Positions 62,640 through 64,000 of a stretch of DNA of 64,000 nucleotides are shown here, piece by piece. Both the position numbers and the translations under genes were made by a program. The first letter of the stretch is position 1, and every line of letters begins with the position of its first letter. The notes beneath the pieces were generated by a model. That model worked only from the letters and a program-made list of their open reading frames with translations, was not told where the DNA came from and made no database searches. Origin of the DNA: an uncultured Clostridia bacterium (GTDB lineage: Bacteria; Bacillota; Clostridia; TANB77; CAG-508); the NCBI GenBank assembly GCA_947630235.1, contig CANRGN010000007.1, positions 1 through 64,000 on the forward strand. Reading direction: 5' to 3'.

Positions 62640-63377
62640 TTATCCACAATTATCTACTATTATTGCAGTTATATTATCATAACCCCCAACAACATTAGCT
62701 CGATTAATTAATGCATTTTCAGGTTTATCTGGATTCTTTAATAAAATATCATAAATCTCATTATCTCTAAGCATATTTGTTAATCCATCTGAACATATAA
62801 GTAATATATCATCTTTTAAAAAGGCCTTATAAAACACATCTGGTTCTACTAAAGATTTACAACCTAATGCTTTTAATAACATATTTTTTTTAGGATGATT
62901 ATATGATTCTTCTCTTGTAATACTACCTTCTCTAACCAATTTTTCAACATAGCTATGATCTGTAGTAAGCTTTCTAATTATATTTTTTCTAATTCTATAT
63001 ACTCTACTATCTCCAACATGACCTATAAAAACTTTATTTCCATATATTAAACAAACTTCTAAAGTAGTTCCCATTTCATTTAATTCAGGAATTTCTCTAG
63101 ATTTTTCATATACTACATTATTAGCATATTCAATAGCTCCTTCAATTAGATTTAAAATAACATCTTTTTCTTTATTTTCTATTTTAGTAAAATTTACACA
63201 TATATAATTTTTTACACTTTCTACTGCTAAACTACTAGCTATTTCTCCGCCTTTATATCCCCCCATACCATCAGCTAAAATAAATAAATTTAAGTCATCT
63301 TTTATATCAGATACAAAATATGAATCTTGATTTGTATCTCTAATTCTTCCTACATCTGATTTTGCTAAAATTCTCAT
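62640..63377 (-). CDS. prpC: PP2C-type protein phosphatase
   Basis: A 245-residue metal-dependent phosphatase that removes phosphate from PrkC and its targets. The metal ligands are in DTNQDSYF, ADGMGGYKGGEIAS, GHVGDSRVYRI, CSDGLTNML and GGYDNITAIIVD. It is complete. It follows rlmN by 12 bases and precedes prkC, the conserved order in Firmicutes. The kinase-phosphatase pair is thus co-expressed. Confidence 0.96.
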   Translation of the reverse strand: MRILAKSDVGRIRDTNQDSYFVSDIKDDLNLFILADGMGGYKGGEIASSLAVESVKNYICVNFTKIENKEKDVILNLIEGAIEYANNVVYEKSREIPELNEMGTTLEVCLIYGNKVFIGHVGDSRVYRIRKNIIRKLTTDHSYVEKLVREGSITREESYNHPKKNMLLKALGCKSLVEPDVFYKAFLKDDILLICSDGLTNMLRDNEIYDILLKNPDKPENALINRANVVGGYDNITAIIVDNCG

Positions 63378-63389
63378 CTAATCACCTCT

Positions 63390-64000
63390 TTATTTCTTTA
63401 GATTTTGTCTTCTAAGCTGTCCACAGGCAGCATTTATATCAGATCCTAGTTCTCTTCTAACTGTAGCTATAATTCCACAATTATTAAGATAATCTCTAAA
63501 TTTTATTATGTTTTCATTAGAACTTTTTGAATACTTTCCTAATTCTATTTTATTTATTGGTATCAAATTTACATGAGCTAACATTCCTTTTAATAGTTTA
63601 GCTAATTCTTTAGCATCTTTTAAATTGTCATTATTATCTTTTGCTAGTGCATATTCAAAAGATATTCTTTTATTAGTTTTTTCTATGTAATAATTACAAG
63701 CTTTCATAAGTTCTTCTATAGGATAAACTTTATTTATTGGCATCATTTCACCTCTTTTTTTATTATTACTACTATGAAGTGATACTGATAAAGTACATCC
63801 TATATGCTGGTCTGCAAGATCATAAATTTTTGGAACAATTCCACTTGTTGAAATACTAATATGTCTTGCACCAATATTTAATCCTTTTGGATTATTTATT
63901 ATTCTTATAGCATTCATAACATTATCATAATTATCAAGTGGTTCTCCAATTCCCATAAATACTATATTAGAAATTTTTATTTCAGAATCCTTTTCAATTT
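63390..64000 (-). CDS. rlmN: 23S rRNA/tRNA adenine-C2 methyltransferase (5' end outside window)
   Basis: The C-terminal two thirds of a radical-SAM methyltransferase that modifies A2503 of 23S rRNA and A37 of tRNAs. The open frame runs to the right edge without a start; the Met at 63956 is internal (VFMGIGEPLDNYDNV). ARHISISTSGIVPKI, SVSLHSSNNKKRGEMMPIN, VNLIPINKI and GSDINAACGQL, the last with the methyl-carrying Cys, are canonical. The CxxxCxxC cluster must lie outside the window. First visible gene of the rlmN-prpC-prkC-rpe set. Confidence 0.96.
   Translation of the reverse strand, partial: IEKDSEIKISNIVFMGIGEPLDNYDNVMNAIRIINNPKGLNIGARHISISTSGIVPKIYDLADQHIGCTLSVSLHSSNNKKRGEMMPINKVYPIEELMKACNYYIEKTNKRISFEYALAKDNNDNLKDAKELAKLLKGMLAHVNLIPINKIELGKYSKSSNENIIKFRDYLNNCGIIATVRRELGSDINAACGQLRRQNLKK

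Noticed and set aside
1-64000. Alternative stop-codon use (UGA as a sense codon)
   Set aside because: Conserved genes end at TAA, TAG or TGA at expected lengths and none of the breaks is an in-frame UGA.

Overview
The window comes from a low-GC, spore-forming Firmicute, most likely a gut-type member of the Clostridia. The evidence is the strong AT bias, AGA as the main arginine codon, T-box leaders, ChW (clostridial hydrophobic, conserved W) repeats, dockerin-like modules, a SpoVM-like peptide, and the rlmN-prpC-prkC-rpe-spoVM neighbourhood known from Bacillus subtilis. No rRNA, tRNA, CRISPR array, insertion sequence or prophage was seen.

Layout. (1) 1-16084, minus strand: one long surface-polysaccharide operon with an acyl carrier protein, FkbH, an acyltransferase, a Wzx flippase, a GT-D enzyme, two GT2 and five GT4 glycosyltransferases, a Wzy-like polymerase and a pyruvyltransferase family protein. 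It has a sigma-A promoter and a hairpin at its head. (2) 16321-20306, minus: an XpaC-like protein, folA-thyA and three small unknown genes. (3) 20433-23280, plus: a small unknown gene with a textbook promoter and terminator, then a U32 peptidase gene whose frame is broken twice. (4) 23323-33912, minus: three secreted multi-domain proteins, each ending in six nearly identical ChW repeats; the first is a subtilase, the other two have an N-terminal Cys/His hydrolase-like domain, Ig-like repeats and a dockerin. A candidate type I toxin-antitoxin locus lies between the first two. (5) 34199-40835: ileS and argGH, each behind a T-box leader, with a second toxin-antitoxin-like locus between them. (6) 40997-47306: a GT39 fragment, a GT39-like enzyme, two membrane proteins of unknown function and a glucan phosphorylase. 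(7) 47408-59192: cell-envelope genes (VanW, LCP, DUF5050-like, glucosaminidase, phosphodiester glycosidase), an AMP-forming ligase and a three-gene unknown set. (8) 59504-64000: a 55-residue membrane peptide and spoVM on plus, facing rpe, prkC, prpC and rlmN on minus.

The strongest unexpected signal concerns the codon CGG. By eye, about 45 CGG trinucleotides lie on the coding strands of the genes here, yet only one is in frame in an intact ORF (codon 37 of the small gene at 20526). Three more in-frame CGG codons sit exactly at the points where two conserved genes lose their frame, two in the U32 peptidase and one in a GT4 glycosyltransferase. At each, skipping the C so that GGA (Gly) is read restores the family-conserved sequence. 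This is either a systematic artefact or +1 frameshifting at a poorly decoded or unassigned CGG codon. The second notable discovery is a compact type I toxin-antitoxin-like locus (26085-26416): the toxin mRNA hides its own Shine-Dalgarno site, and a convergent small RNA carries a 13-nt perfect match to the toxin start-codon region.
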